A stretch of 25,648 nt of DNA from a virus, in IMG/VR virus record IMGVR_UViG_3300025362_000033, positions 1 through 25,648 of that record. The stretch is one strand, 5' to 3'. The stretch's first letter is position 1; the number at the start of each line of letters is the position of its first letter. The notes under the pieces are model-generated. The model made no database searches. It saw only the letters and a list, made by a program, of their open reading frames with translations, and had not been told where the DNA came from. The translations under genes and the position numbers were made by a program. Below, one piece after another: positions 13,981 through 21,110 of the stretch.

Positions 13981-14184
13981 ATGAAAAATTATCGAGTACA
14001 GATATTCGGAAGTTGTTGTGGAAATTGCAAACATCAATCCGATAATTTATGTATAGCAGATATTTCAGATGAATTGGAAATTATGGTGAATGATTATTGT
14101 AAACATAAAAACTGGATTAAAGAACATACTATAGTATTAAATGGAATTTGCAATAATTACGAAAGAAAGGAAACTGAATGCTAA
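13981..14184 (+). CDS. Small cysteine-rich protein (67 aa)
   Basis: The ATG follows AAGGAATAATA. The protein has seven cysteines: C12, C13 and C16 (SCCGNCKH), C24, C40, C57 and the final C67. The spacing 'CGNCKH......C' followed by a later C and H suggests a small metal-binding fold of the kind seen in many phage 'C..CKH' proteins. Its last codons overlap the glycosyltransferase start by seven bases. No function assigned. Confidence 0.72.
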   Translation: MKNYRVQIFGSCCGNCKHQSDNLCIADISDELEIMVNDYCKHKNWIKEHTIVLNGICNNYERKETEC

Positions 14185-14960
14185 GATTCAATCACTCTGG
14201 AAACTTTGGTGATATCATTTATGCTTTGCCATTTTGTTTGGCTTTACTTAAACATAAGAAACTAACTAAAGCAAATTTCAATCTACAGATAAATGTCAAA
14301 GCAAATTACTTTAAAGATGTAAATCATCCATATGATTTAGTTAGAATGAATATAGCAACCGCCAAGATGTTACAACCTTTATTAGAAAGTCAAGTCTGGA
14401 TAAATAAAGTATCTATATCAGAAGATGTTCCAAAGAAATCAGTTGAATTAGATATAGCTAGAAAATTAGGACAGAATTTTTCCGCTGGTTCAATCTCACA
14501 ATGGTATTATCCAATAGTACCAGAGATTCTTAATCCGTATCCACTAGAGCAAGCTTGGTTAATTCCAACAGAGACCAAAGAAAGATTTAAAGATAAAATA
14601 GTTGTAATTCGCTCAAATAGATATAGACGACAAGGAGTAAACTTTAGTTCACTTAAACCACTTAAAGATAAACTAATCTTTTTAGGACTTAGTAAAGAAT
14701 ACGCAGAGTTCAGACACAACGTTGTGGATTGTGAATTTGTTCAAATAGAAGATTTCCTAGAAGCTTTAAATATAATTAACAGTTCAAAATTGGTAGTAGG
14801 AAACCAGACTGGATTATTTTCGTTAGCGGAAGCTATAAATAAAGATAGATGTTTAGAAACAGCATTTGAATGTCCGAATGTTGTAATGTCTGGTGGAAGA
14901 TATTTTCCAATTATATCTGAAGCTCAATTGGAAATAACATTAAGAGAATATTTTAAATAA
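14178..14960 (+). CDS. Glycosyltransferase family 9-like protein (260 aa)
   Basis: The N-terminus FNHSGNFGDIIYALPFCLAL at about residues 4-23 matches the 'G.GD.I...P' nucleotide-sugar loop of ADP-heptose transferases (GT9, GT-B fold). The second half contains a strand (KIVVIRSNRYR) and the donor-site-like block INSSKLVVGNQTGLFSLAEA at about 203-222, equivalent to 'A...VG.DTG..H.AAA' in the family. GT9 enzymes add heptose or related sugars to lipopolysaccharide; here the protein is shorter (260 versus about 320-350). It is co-oriented with the portal gene and close to it. It may alter host surface sugars or the virion. The family is fairly clear, the substrate is not. Confidence 0.68.
   Translation: MLRFNHSGNFGDIIYALPFCLALLKHKKLTKANFNLQINVKANYFKDVNHPYDLVRMNIATAKMLQPLLESQVWINKVSISEDVPKKSVELDIARKLGQNFSAGSISQWYYPIVPEILNPYPLEQAWLIPTETKERFKDKIVVIRSNRYRRQGVNFSSLKPLKDKLIFLGLSKEYAEFRHNVVDCEFVQIEDFLEALNIINSSKLVVGNQTGLFSLAEAINKDRCLETAFECPNVVMSGGRYFPIISEAQLEITLREYFK
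14834..14841 (+). promoter_or_regulatory. Possible T4-late-like box ahead of the portal gene
   Basis: TATAAATA lies in the 3' end of the glycosyltransferase gene, 137 bases before the portal ATG. T4 late promoters can lie inside an upstream gene, and the portal is a late product, so the placement makes sense; a chance match cannot be excluded. Confidence 0.3.
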
Positions 14961-14977
14961 ACTAAAGGATGTAAATT

Positions 14978-16738
14978 ATGCTCAACTTGGGAGTCAACAA
15001 TTCTTTCGCTGACAATGGATCTAACAATGAGAAGATAGCATTCTTCGATAAACTTTCAAATAAAATTCAATCTCAGGATATGAGTGTTGTCAAAAAATAC
15101 TTCGACAACCAATATGATTCTACGGCTGGATTCTATACCGGACATAAATTAAACATAAGCGATGATGAAGCACATGATATTGTTGTGCCTAGTACATTTA
15201 TAGCAAAGAGCAAAAGGATGATGCAGTATCGAGCTATGGCTGACTTCAATGAAGTTGGTGATGCAATAGATGAAATTGCCGATGCTCATATAACTAGCCA
15301 CGATGATGGTAAATTTGCTAAGGCAGTTATCAAATCCGGTTCTGGATTAAATGACAATGCAATTAAAGAAGTCGAAAAGAACTCTGAAAGGTATTTAGCT
15401 CTCTTCGACTTTGAGAATAACATCTATGAATATGCTAGAAAATTGGTCATTGAAGGACAACTGTGTTGGGAAAATATCGTTCCAGACAATGTAGATGATA
15501 TGGAACTTGGTGTCGTTGACGTTCGCTTTATGCCAACAGAGACTTATGAATTTGCCTTTGACGTTACAAGTAAAGAGAAAACCGGAATAGTCGTCAATCA
15601 AGATACCTCTGCTTCTACTAAAGCGGTAATGGAAACTCTATCTAATCCATCTGGAATTGGTGGAAACTCTGGATACGACAATGCAAGAAATCTAAACTGT
15701 TCAGAATTAATTGCTAATCAGAAAGGAGTTTATCTTCCATATTCTCAGATTACTTATATCGATTCTGGTATCTACAATCAAACTGGTCTAATGGTCTATC
15801 CTCCACTAGAGAGAGCTAGGAGAGCATATAATCAACTACAGCTAGTTGAAGACTCATTCTTGATCTATCGCATCGCTAGAGCACCTATGCGGCATGTATT
15901 CAACGTTGGAGTTGGTGGACTTAGTAGAAGTAAAGCAGAACAGAGAGTTAAACAATTAAGTCAATCATTCTCATCTAAGAAGATGTATGACCCTGCTACT
16001 GGAACTATCGTTGGACATTATGATCCGTATTCAATGATGGAAAATATTTGGTTAGCTCAAGGAAAGGATGGTAATGGAGTTAAGATTGAATCTGTTGGTG
16101 GAGATGCTGAATGGAAAAACTTCGATGACCTCTATTATTTCTTGAGAAAATTATACCGAGCACTGAAAGTTCCAGCAAGTAGATTAATACCTGGAGAATC
16201 TGGTGGAGTAAAAGAAGTAAAACTTACTGATGGAATAGATTATGAAGAATATAAGTTCAGTAAATTTATTGTTCGTCTATTAACTTGCTTTAGACGAGGA
16301 TTGAAAGCTGGATTAATTAATCACCTGAAGATGGTTGGTTGTTGGGACATTAATCACTTAGATGATTCAATGTTGGATATAGATATTAAACCACCAGCAG
16401 AATATGAAATCTACAAGAAACAGAAAGCTGTTGAAATGAGAACAGATATGTATAAGAAGATGGCTGACATTGAAGGAGTTAGTCAGAGAATGTCTATGAA
16501 GAAATATCTTGGATTTAATGATGAAGAAATCAAAGAAAATAAGAAATACTATGAACGTGAACAATTAGAGAAAGCTAAATTTGAAGCTCGTCTGGCAGAA
16601 ATTGCGAAAGGAAAAGCTAAAGGAATAGATGAAACTTTTGATAATGAAGATTCTTCTGAATTGGATGAAGTTGAACCAGAAGAATCTATTGATGAAACCC
16701 CAGAAATTGAAGATTTAGATATCGAAGAAGTTGAATAA
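14978..16738 (+). CDS. Portal vertex protein, T4 gp20 family (586 aa)
   Basis: The central part follows T4 gp20 closely: SQITYIDSGIYNQTG, then QLQLVEDSFLIYRIARAPMR at about 288-307, YDPATGTIVGHYDPYSMMEN with W and a KDGNGVKIE strand, and LYRALKVPASRL near 395-406. These correspond in T4 to 'DSGL', '[20 protein letters not shown]', 'YDASTG', 'SM.EDYWL' and 'LY.ALRVPLSRI'. The portal forms the dodecameric ring through which DNA is packaged and to which the neck binds. At 586 residues it exceeds T4's 524, mainly through an acidic, Glu/Asp-rich C-terminal tail after residue 545. An AAAGGATG site precedes the ATG. No other head gene (21, 22, 23) adjoins it, so the head genes are dispersed in this phage. 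Confidence 0.96.
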   Translation: MLNLGVNNSFADNGSNNEKIAFFDKLSNKIQSQDMSVVKKYFDNQYDSTAGFYTGHKLNISDDEAHDIVVPSTFIAKSKRMMQYRAMADFNEVGDAIDEIADAHITSHDDGKFAKAVIKSGSGLNDNAIKEVEKNSERYLALFDFENNIYEYARKLVIEGQLCWENIVPDNVDDMELGVVDVRFMPTETYEFAFDVTSKEKTGIVVNQDTSASTKAVMETLSNPSGIGGNSGYDNARNLNCSELIANQKGVYLPYSQITYIDSGIYNQTGLMVYPPLERARRAYNQLQLVEDSFLIYRIARAPMRHVFNVGVGGLSRSKAEQRVKQLSQSFSSKKMYDPATGTIVGHYDPYSMMENIWLAQGKDGNGVKIESVGGDAEWKNFDDLYYFLRKLYRALKVPASRLIPGESGGVKEVKLTDGIDYEEYKFSKFIVRLLTCFRRGLKAGLINHLKMVGCWDINHLDDSMLDIDIKPPAEYEIYKKQKAVEMRTDMYKKMADIEGVSQRMSMKKYLGFNDEEIKENKKYYEREQLEKAKFEARLAEIAKGKAKGIDETFDNEDSSELDEVEPEESIDETPEIEDLDIEEVE

Positions 16739-16783
16739 GTGTCAGTAGTTAATTTTAATTGTAAACAAATATTCAATCTAGTG

Positions 16784-16811
16784 TTGACTTTTCTTTCAAA
16801 CTTGGTATTAT
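16784..16811 (+). promoter_or_regulatory. Early/middle-type promoter, family copy 2
   Basis: TTGACT (16784-16789), 16-base spacer and TATTAT (16806-16811). From -35 through -10 and on to TAATGAA it is identical to copy 1. It lies 43 bases before the 52-residue gene, which has TAGGAGATAG as its ribosome-binding site. Confidence 0.85.
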
Positions 16812-16854
16812 AATAGTAATGAAGTTAAATTAAACTAAAATAGGAGATAGAAAG

Positions 16855-17013
16855 ATGACTAACAAAGAAAAAGCAATATTATTAGAACTACTTAAAAAAT
16901 TTGAACACTGCATACAACAAAATAAATCATATGATGATAGTGATAAACTAGCTGTAATCGAAATCAAAAGGATGGTTTCGTTTGCGATGGGTCTACCAAT
17001 GAGAGATAAATAA
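16855..17013 (+). CDS. Small hypothetical protein (52 aa)
   Basis: This short gene is supported by the strong promoter 43 bases upstream and a TAGGAG site 8 bases before ATG. The 52 residues are helical (KEKAILLELLKKFEHCIQQN, then SDKLAVIEIKRMVSFAMG). The first half has the look of a short amphipathic helix. No family recognised. It ends in TAATAA. Confidence 0.72.
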   Translation: MTNKEKAILLELLKKFEHCIQQNKSYDDSDKLAVIEIKRMVSFAMGLPMRDK

Positions 17014-17200
17014 TAACGAAAACCAAAATACAAACTATACTTGATACAACTACCGGATGGAATAATTGGAAATCCGAATATTATAAAAAAGTTGGAGATC
17101 AAAAAGCCGAAAAATAAATCAAAAAGAATATTTAATGTTGTATGATTCTAATGTTGAAGTGTTACCTCCATGTACTAGAGAAAGGAAAATCGAACAATGA
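17013..17200 (+). pseudogene. Small gene split by a one-base deficit in an A-run
   Basis: From 17013 one frame reads ITKTKIQTILDTTTGWNNWK and EYYKKVGDQKAEK, then stops at TAA (17115-17117). In the next frame the text continues INQKEYLMLYDSNVEVLPPC and TRERKIEQ, up to a TGA at 17198-17200 that overlaps the next ATG. One extra A in the A-run at 17110-17114 would join both into an approximately 62-residue protein. Neither part has a normal start with a ribosome-binding site: the first begins with ATA codons, the second has an ATG at 17135. A sequencing indel, true decay or -1 slippage at the A-run are all possible. No family recognised. Confidence 0.45.
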
Positions 17201-17610
17201 AAAAGTTATTTATAATTTTACTCGTACTAATTAGCATCAATAGCTACGCTGTTACATCACTTGGAAACTTCAGCACTAACAATACCAGAAGAATTGTTTC
17301 TAACTCAGTAACTATCGTCCGGTGGACATTTACAACTATCGCTGATCTGTTTACGATATACAATAAAACTGAATGTGCAGTCAAGACTGAGCAATTAGAA
17401 TCACATGATATAATTCCGATTATAATTGGCATCTCTGGAGCTTCTAATCTAGTTCCTTATGTACCAGAATCCAGAATGATAATATCGATTATTCCAAACA
17501 CATTTATATACAATGTGAATAAGATACAAAACTCTAAGAGAGAAAGTGATGATGGAGATGTTTCGATGAGATTTTATGGCGATGAAGTTAAAGAAATGTT
17601 GGAGAGGTAG
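17197..17610 (+). CDS. Small secreted protein (137 aa)
   Basis: AGAAAGGAAAA precedes the ATG, which overlaps the upstream frame's TGA. The N-terminus is a typical signal peptide, MKKLFIILLVLISINSYA, with an A-x-A-like site at S-Y-A/V near residue 18. The mature part is Ile/Ser/Thr-rich with one hydrophobic stretch (DIIPIIIGISGASNLVPYV) and a charged, acidic C-terminus. It could be periplasmic or weakly membrane-bound. No family recognised. Confidence 0.72.
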   Translation: MKKLFIILLVLISINSYAVTSLGNFSTNNTRRIVSNSVTIVRWTFTTIADLFTIYNKTECAVKTEQLESHDIIPIIIGISGASNLVPYVPESRMIISIIPNTFIYNVNKIQNSKRESDDGDVSMRFYGDEVKEMLER

Positions 17611-17611
17611 A

Positions 17612-17782
17612 ATGGAAGAAGATAAACATATTTTTACTGAAGATGATATAACAAATTGTTGGATATATCATCTATCATATTTTGCTGATATTCTCAATGG
17701 CAACTATTCAGTAGAGGAAGCTAGAGAAGATTTACTTAGTTTAATTAATTCAAAATTTGATAACAAAGGAGATTTAAAATGA
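17612..17782 (+). CDS. Small acidic hypothetical protein (56 aa)
   Basis: ATG at 17612 is used because GGAGAGG lies just upstream at the end of the secreted gene. A longer in-frame extension from 17576 would overlap that gene and lacks a start signal. The residues EEDKHIFTEDDITNCWIYHL, followed by VEEAREDLLSLINSKFDNK, are acidic and helical. The stop overlaps the next start region by four bases. Confidence 0.68.
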   Translation: MEEDKHIFTEDDITNCWIYHLSYFADILNGNYSVEEAREDLLSLINSKFDNKGDLK

Positions 17783-17885
17783 AAGAAGATTTAGAGAACG
17801 TGGTGTTCCTAAAAATATTAAAGCTAAAATGATTCATGGCGATGCTGTACCAAAATACATATTAAAACAAATAAAGGAGAAGTAA
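17779..17885 (+). pseudogene. Small gene frameshifted near its start
   Basis: AAAGGAG and ATG at 17779 give only 17 residues (MKEDLENVVFLKILKLK). One base over, the frame reads RRFRERGVPKNIKAKMIHGD and AVPKYILKQIKEK to TAA at 17885, which looks like real protein. Adding one A after the third codon gives an uninterrupted 35-residue product beginning MKERFRERGVP. The first 12 bases also equal those of the next gene (ATGAAAGAAGAT). No family recognised. Confidence 0.45.
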
Positions 17886-17886
17886 A

Positions 17887-18510
17887 ATGAAAGAAGATAA
17901 ACCAAAGGAAGAAATTATGAATGAGATTAAGACTTATGAAGTAAAAGATGTCGATGGAAATATGCAAACTTTCTACGAAGGTGAAATTGTATTGGTATCT
18001 GATGATGATGAATATTGGAATATGTCGCTATTTGGAAATATATCAAATGGAAATATATATACTACCGGTGACGGATATTTAGATTTAGGTGATCTGTATG
18101 ACTATAAGTATATTAAAAAACTTCATCCAACTATTCCTGAACAATGGATAATTAATGGAGTGGTTTATACTAGGGGCGAAGAAGTAAATACACATTTTGG
18201 TAATGGTAAACTATTAAATTACATTCATGAATGTAATTTATCAAATGTCATTTCACATGAATTTGAAGAAGACGAAATTTTACCATATATTTGTAAAGTA
18301 AATGGTAAAATTATAAATACAGTCACAATTTATAAGCTTCCAGCTACACCAAAAAATGAACTATTGACCATTAAACAAATGACCGATTTTTTAAAATATA
18401 AAAAGTTAATAAAATATGTTTCTTTAAATATTGAAGGCGTTGATGTTGAATTTAAACGAGATGATATTGATGTTCTTATTGATAAACTGGAACAATTAAA
18501 AGAGGATTAG
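17887..18510 (+). CDS. Hypothetical protein (207 aa)
   Basis: An AAAGGAGAAG site precedes ATG at 17887. A second in-frame ATG at 17917 also has AAAGGAAG upstream, so the product may start at MNEIKTYEV. The protein looks like three small beta units followed by a helical end. A motif is repeated loosely: VKDVDGNMQTFYEGEIVLVS and then IINGVVYTRGEEV, both of the type 'V.G..Y..GE.V', suggesting duplicated small beta-barrel units. The C-terminus (LNIEGVDVEFKRDDIDVLID) has the look of a 'G..V.F...D...L...L' module. No family identified. Confidence 0.72.
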   Translation: MKEDKPKEEIMNEIKTYEVKDVDGNMQTFYEGEIVLVSDDDEYWNMSLFGNISNGNIYTTGDGYLDLGDLYDYKYIKKLHPTIPEQWIINGVVYTRGEEVNTHFGNGKLLNYIHECNLSNVISHEFEEDEILPYICKVNGKIINTVTIYKLPATPKNELLTIKQMTDFLKYKKLIKYVSLNIEGVDVEFKRDDIDVLIDKLEQLKED

Positions 18511-18536
18511 ATAAATAATACCAAAAAGGATTAAAC

Positions 18537-18863
18537 ATGAAATTTTCAGAATTCTTTCAAAGATATGATCTACCATTCTCAACAGATGCAGTTCTCCATT
18601 TCCTCTATTCAGATAAACATGAGGACAATCTATTCAAGACTGCTGATCAACTTCACAGGAAAGGTTATACTGATTCAGCAACCATCTCCGGTGAAGTATA
18701 TGATATGGCATCAAGTTATGTATTCGATTTAGAATTTGAAATACTAGCGTGTCTTGATAGTGATGAAAGAGAAATCAGGAAGAAAGAGGACTTAGTAAAG
18801 TTACTCAGACCATTAGAGGAGATGGTAAACAAAGCTTTGAAAGTTGAAGATGAAGAAGAATAA
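18537..18863 (+). CDS. Hypothetical acidic protein (108 aa)
   Basis: AAAAAGGATTAAAC precedes the ATG. The protein begins MKFSEFFQRYDLPFSTDAV and is mostly helical, with an acidic end (KVEDEEE). The DKHEDNLFKTADQLHRKGYT segment is hydrophilic, and there are no cysteine pairs or membrane segments. It is followed by promoter copy 3, so it ends a transcription unit or is read through. No family recognised. Confidence 0.7.
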   Translation: MKFSEFFQRYDLPFSTDAVLHFLYSDKHEDNLFKTADQLHRKGYTDSATISGEVYDMASSYVFDLEFEILACLDSDEREIRKKEDLVKLLRPLEEMVNKALKVEDEEE

Positions 18864-18876
18864 TTTAAACTTACTA

Positions 18877-18904
18877 TTGACTTTTCTTCTAAACTTGGTA
18901 TTAT
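18877..18904 (+). promoter_or_regulatory. Early/middle-type promoter, family copy 3
   Basis: TTGACT (18877-18882), 16-base spacer, TATTAT (18899-18904) with the TGG extension. It differs from copy 1 by only a few spacer bases (TTTCTTCTAAAC). It drives the 75- and 64-residue genes; AAAGGAG precedes ATG 18928. Confidence 0.85.
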
Positions 18905-18927
18905 AATAATAAACAAAGGAGTATAAG

Positions 18928-19155
18928 ATGAAAATAATTACAAATGAGAAAGAACACATCAACATTATCAATGCAGATCAGCTTATGAATATTCAAATGG
19001 TCAAAGCAAATCCACCAGATAAAACTATAGTTCGATTTTATTATAATGATAATAGTTCTTCTTCGATAAACATAAATACCAACGATGTAGATAATGTTAT
19101 TGAATTAATATGCGGTAAATTTGAAACAGTTGATTTAAGGGTATTTCAGAAATGA
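18928..19155 (+). CDS. Small hypothetical protein (75 aa)
   Basis: This is the first gene after promoter copy 3, with a good AAAGGAG site. The product is beta-rich with a Ser/Asn-rich turn (YYNDNSSSSININTNDVDNV), ending FETVDLRVFQK. The pattern 'I....V.F.Y.DNSS..I....D....I' resembles small phage single-domain proteins. It is coupled to the membrane protein by ATGA at 19152. Confidence 0.7.
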   Translation: MKIITNEKEHINIINADQLMNIQMVKANPPDKTIVRFYYNDNSSSSININTNDVDNVIELICGKFETVDLRVFQK

Positions 19156-19346
19156 CAGCACTAACAATAATATTTGGAATCATTACAATCCTTTCTATCT
19201 TATTCTATTATGGATTGTCATTATATATAATATTATCCAATACTTATGGAATGGTGTATAAAGAAATTTCAATTAAATTAGCTGTTAGTGGAATTATCTC
19301 AATAATTTTATTGGTTATAGAAACCACATTAATTATATTAAAATAA
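19152..19346 (+). CDS. Small two-helix membrane protein (64 aa)
   Basis: Two hydrophobic helices are clear: residues about 3-27 (ALTIIFGIITILSILFYYGL) and about 42-62 (SIKLAVSGIISIILLVIETT), joined by a short loop NTYGMVYKE. The topology is hairpin-like with both ends on the same side. Such hairpins occur in phage inner-membrane proteins such as superinfection-exclusion or antiholin-like factors, but no specific assignment can be made. Confidence 0.7.
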   Translation: MTALTIIFGIITILSILFYYGLSLYIILSNTYGMVYKEISIKLAVSGIISIILLVIETTLIILK

Positions 19347-19359
19347 AGGAATAAACAAA

Positions 19360-19875
19360 ATGAACGAAGGCTTCTTCATAAATTACTCAAGGAATGGATT
19401 ACCAGATGAACCGAATAACTGGATCAAGATTGATGAACATGAAAGATGGATAAGAGTTCCATCTAACGCAAAGAAAATTGGAGTATCTGATGACGTGATT
19501 GAGAACTTCAAAGATTATACTCCAGTTGAAGATCGAGATGAGTTCTTGAAATATGTTCTAGCCAATTCACCAATAATTAGAATGCGTGGACATGGAGCTT
19601 ACTTTGCTTTTGAATTTTCGAGTAAGAAAGTCAATGCTCCACTCTGGGAAATATTTGAATTCATGAATTGGTTTGGTGGAGCATATACCGGAATGGTGAT
19701 TGTCAACTTCTCTACTGGAGAAAAAGCACAAATGCGATTTGAGCAATTTAGAGGATACATGGACGACGATAACTCAGAAGCTATACTCCGAATCAGAGAA
19801 GGTAAGAATCTTCCTGAGGATTCGTTGAGAGCCATATTTGGTGATACTCTGGTAAGTGATCTTGTAATTAAATAA
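19360..19875 (+). CDS. Hypothetical protein (171 aa)
   Basis: AAAGGAATAAAC precedes the ATG. The protein mixes helices and strands: an N-terminal aromatic segment with WIKIDEHERWIRVPSNAKKI, then LKYVLANSPIIRMRGHGAYF at about 67-86, a Gly/Phe-rich strand (FEFMNWFGGAYTGMVIVNFS) and a helical end (DNSEAILRIREGKNL). The segment with GHG and the FGG turn might hint at an enzyme fold, but no known motif is recognised. Confidence 0.68.
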   Translation: MNEGFFINYSRNGLPDEPNNWIKIDEHERWIRVPSNAKKIGVSDDVIENFKDYTPVEDRDEFLKYVLANSPIIRMRGHGAYFAFEFSSKKVNAPLWEIFEFMNWFGGAYTGMVIVNFSTGEKAQMRFEQFRGYMDDDNSEAILRIREGKNLPEDSLRAIFGDTLVSDLVIK

Positions 19876-19891
19876 AATTTTAAATTAACTA

Positions 19892-19919
19892 TTGACTTTT
19901 TGATGAAAGTTGGTATTAT
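19892..19919 (+). promoter_or_regulatory. Early/middle-type promoter, family copy 4
   Basis: TTGACT (19892-19897), a diverged 16-base spacer (TTTTGATGAAAGTTGG) and TATTAT (19914-19919) followed by AAGAATAAT. The conserved -35, spacer length, TGG and TATTAT, with variable flanks, support the family definition. Confidence 0.82.
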
Positions 19920-19950
19920 AAGAATAATTAACAAATTAAGGAGAAGTAAA

Positions 19951-20193
19951 ATGGAAATGAATTGGATTAAAATCGAAGATGATATTCCTGATATTAAAAT
20001 TGATGGAAGTGGAGAAAAACAAACTGTTAATGTTTTGGTTACTGATGGCAAACAAATTGATATGGGTTATTTAGCATCTTATGTATATGATGATAGTGAA
20101 GATGACTTTGAGTGGTATCAGGCAGGAATCGATGGATACAAAATGGACTACATGGAAATTACTCATTGGATGCCGTTACCAGAGTTACCATAA
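19951..20193 (+). CDS. Small acidic protein, DUF551-like (80 aa)
   Basis: ATG at 19951 is chosen because AAGGAG sits 7 bases before it. An in-frame ATG at 19900 lies inside the promoter's spacer and cannot be the start. The residues MNWIKIEDDIPDI near the start, VLVTDGKQIDMGYL in the middle and the end THWMPLPELP match the 'W..V.D.LP......VLV....G....G......W..........VTHWMPLPEPP' signature of DUF551 proteins, a common phage family of unknown function. The match over the two ends is strong. Confidence 0.85.
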   Translation: MEMNWIKIEDDIPDIKIDGSGEKQTVNVLVTDGKQIDMGYLASYVYDDSEDDFEWYQAGIDGYKMDYMEITHWMPLPELP

Positions 20194-20236
20194 ACTAAGT
20201 CCACAATTTAATTAAAATGGAGTGAGAGATTATAAA

Positions 20237-20284
20237 ATGAGTGAAACTATCGAAACAAGCTATTTACTATCAGGATATAAATGA
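20237..20284 (+). CDS. 15-residue leader peptide overlapping the phosphoesterase start
   Basis: ATG at 20237 follows GGAGTGAGAG and encodes MSETIETSYLLSGYK; its TGA overlaps the next ATG (ATGA, 20281-20284). The ribosome-binding site is better than that of the phosphoesterase (CAGGATATAA). It probably acts by translational coupling. Confidence 0.45.
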   Translation: MSETIETSYLLSGYK

Positions 20285-21033
20285 AAATTCTAATTTTATC
20301 AGATTTGCACATTGAAAATCATTATACTTTAGAGTATGTACTTTGTTATATCAACGATAATATCAATCCAGAGGACTATGACACTGTGGTAATCTCTGGA
20401 GACATCTTTGAATCAAGTTATCAGAAAGATTACTATAAGGCTCTTCATGAGATGTTCAATGGTAAACCTGTTATATGCTGTCTAGGGAATCATGAGTTCT
20501 TTCATAGAGATCACAATAAAGTAATAGAACATTATCGAGAATTATATAATCCAGAAAAATATGATGTCCACTATTTAGATGTAGTTGATTCAGTTACTAT
20601 CGATGAAGTCAACTTTGTTGGAAATTTCTTAGGATACGATGGTTCATTAGGATTTAAAGATCAAGTAATGGAAGATTGGGCTAAGTTTGGTTGGATGGAT
20701 TATACTATAAAATCTTTCTACAACAAAGGTTATTTAAATTTCTACAATGAGAACAGAGAGAAGATATTAAATTCCATAGAGGAAAATTGTTCTCCAATAT
20801 TAGTTATGGTAACTCATACAGTTCCTCATGCTGATCTAAACTTACATATGTCCAAGGAGAGTTCACTCAACGCATACTCAGGTGTAGATAACTTCCTGAA
20901 GGATTGTGATGTGGATTATTCTATCTGTGGTCATACTCACCTCAAAGTAATCGGAAAAACAATAGAAGATATTGATTGTGTCAATGTTGGATCCGACTAT
21001 TCTAACATTCAATATTATATTTTAGATATTTAA
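20281..21033 (+). CDS. Calcineurin-like metallophosphoesterase (250 aa)
   Basis: All blocks of the two-metal phosphoesterase fold are present in order: D8-L-H10 near the start, G40-D41, G69-N70-H71-E72, a histidine in THTVPH at about residue 181, and GHTH at about 217-220. These coordinate two metal ions in enzymes that cleave phosphomonoesters, phosphodiesters or nucleotides. The predicted strands (MKILILSDLH, TVVISGD, VICCLGNHE) are typical. The length of 250 fits a single-domain member. Substrate is unknown; phage versions can act on cyclic or dinucleotides or on nucleic acid ends. It is translated from the 15-residue leader's overlap. Confidence 0.93.
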   Translation: MKILILSDLHIENHYTLEYVLCYINDNINPEDYDTVVISGDIFESSYQKDYYKALHEMFNGKPVICCLGNHEFFHRDHNKVIEHYRELYNPEKYDVHYLDVVDSVTIDEVNFVGNFLGYDGSLGFKDQVMEDWAKFGWMDYTIKSFYNKGYLNFYNENREKILNSIEENCSPILVMVTHTVPHADLNLHMSKESSLNAYSGVDNFLKDCDVDYSICGHTHLKVIGKTIEDIDCVNVGSDYSNIQYYILDI

Positions 21034-21046
21034 TTTTATTCTACTA

Positions 21047-21074
21047 TTGACTTTTCTGTCAAACTTGGTATTAT
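21047..21074 (+). promoter_or_regulatory. Early/middle-type promoter, family copy 5
   Basis: TTGACT (21047-21052), 16-base spacer (TTTCTGTCAAACTTGG), TATTAT (21069-21074), with the same AATAGTAATGAACTTA tail as copy 1. It drives the genes at 21111 to 22237. Confidence 0.85.
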
Positions 21075-21110
21075 AATAGTAATGAACTTATAAATTAAGG
21101 AGACAGGACA

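Noticed and set aside
16830-17102. 90-residue minus-strand frame behind the portal gene
   Set aside because: It is antisense to the 52-residue gene, which has a strong promoter and ribosome-binding site.
19900-19950. Upstream ATG for the DUF551-like gene
   Set aside because: It lies inside the promoter's spacer, upstream of the transcript start; AAGGAG marks 19951 instead.
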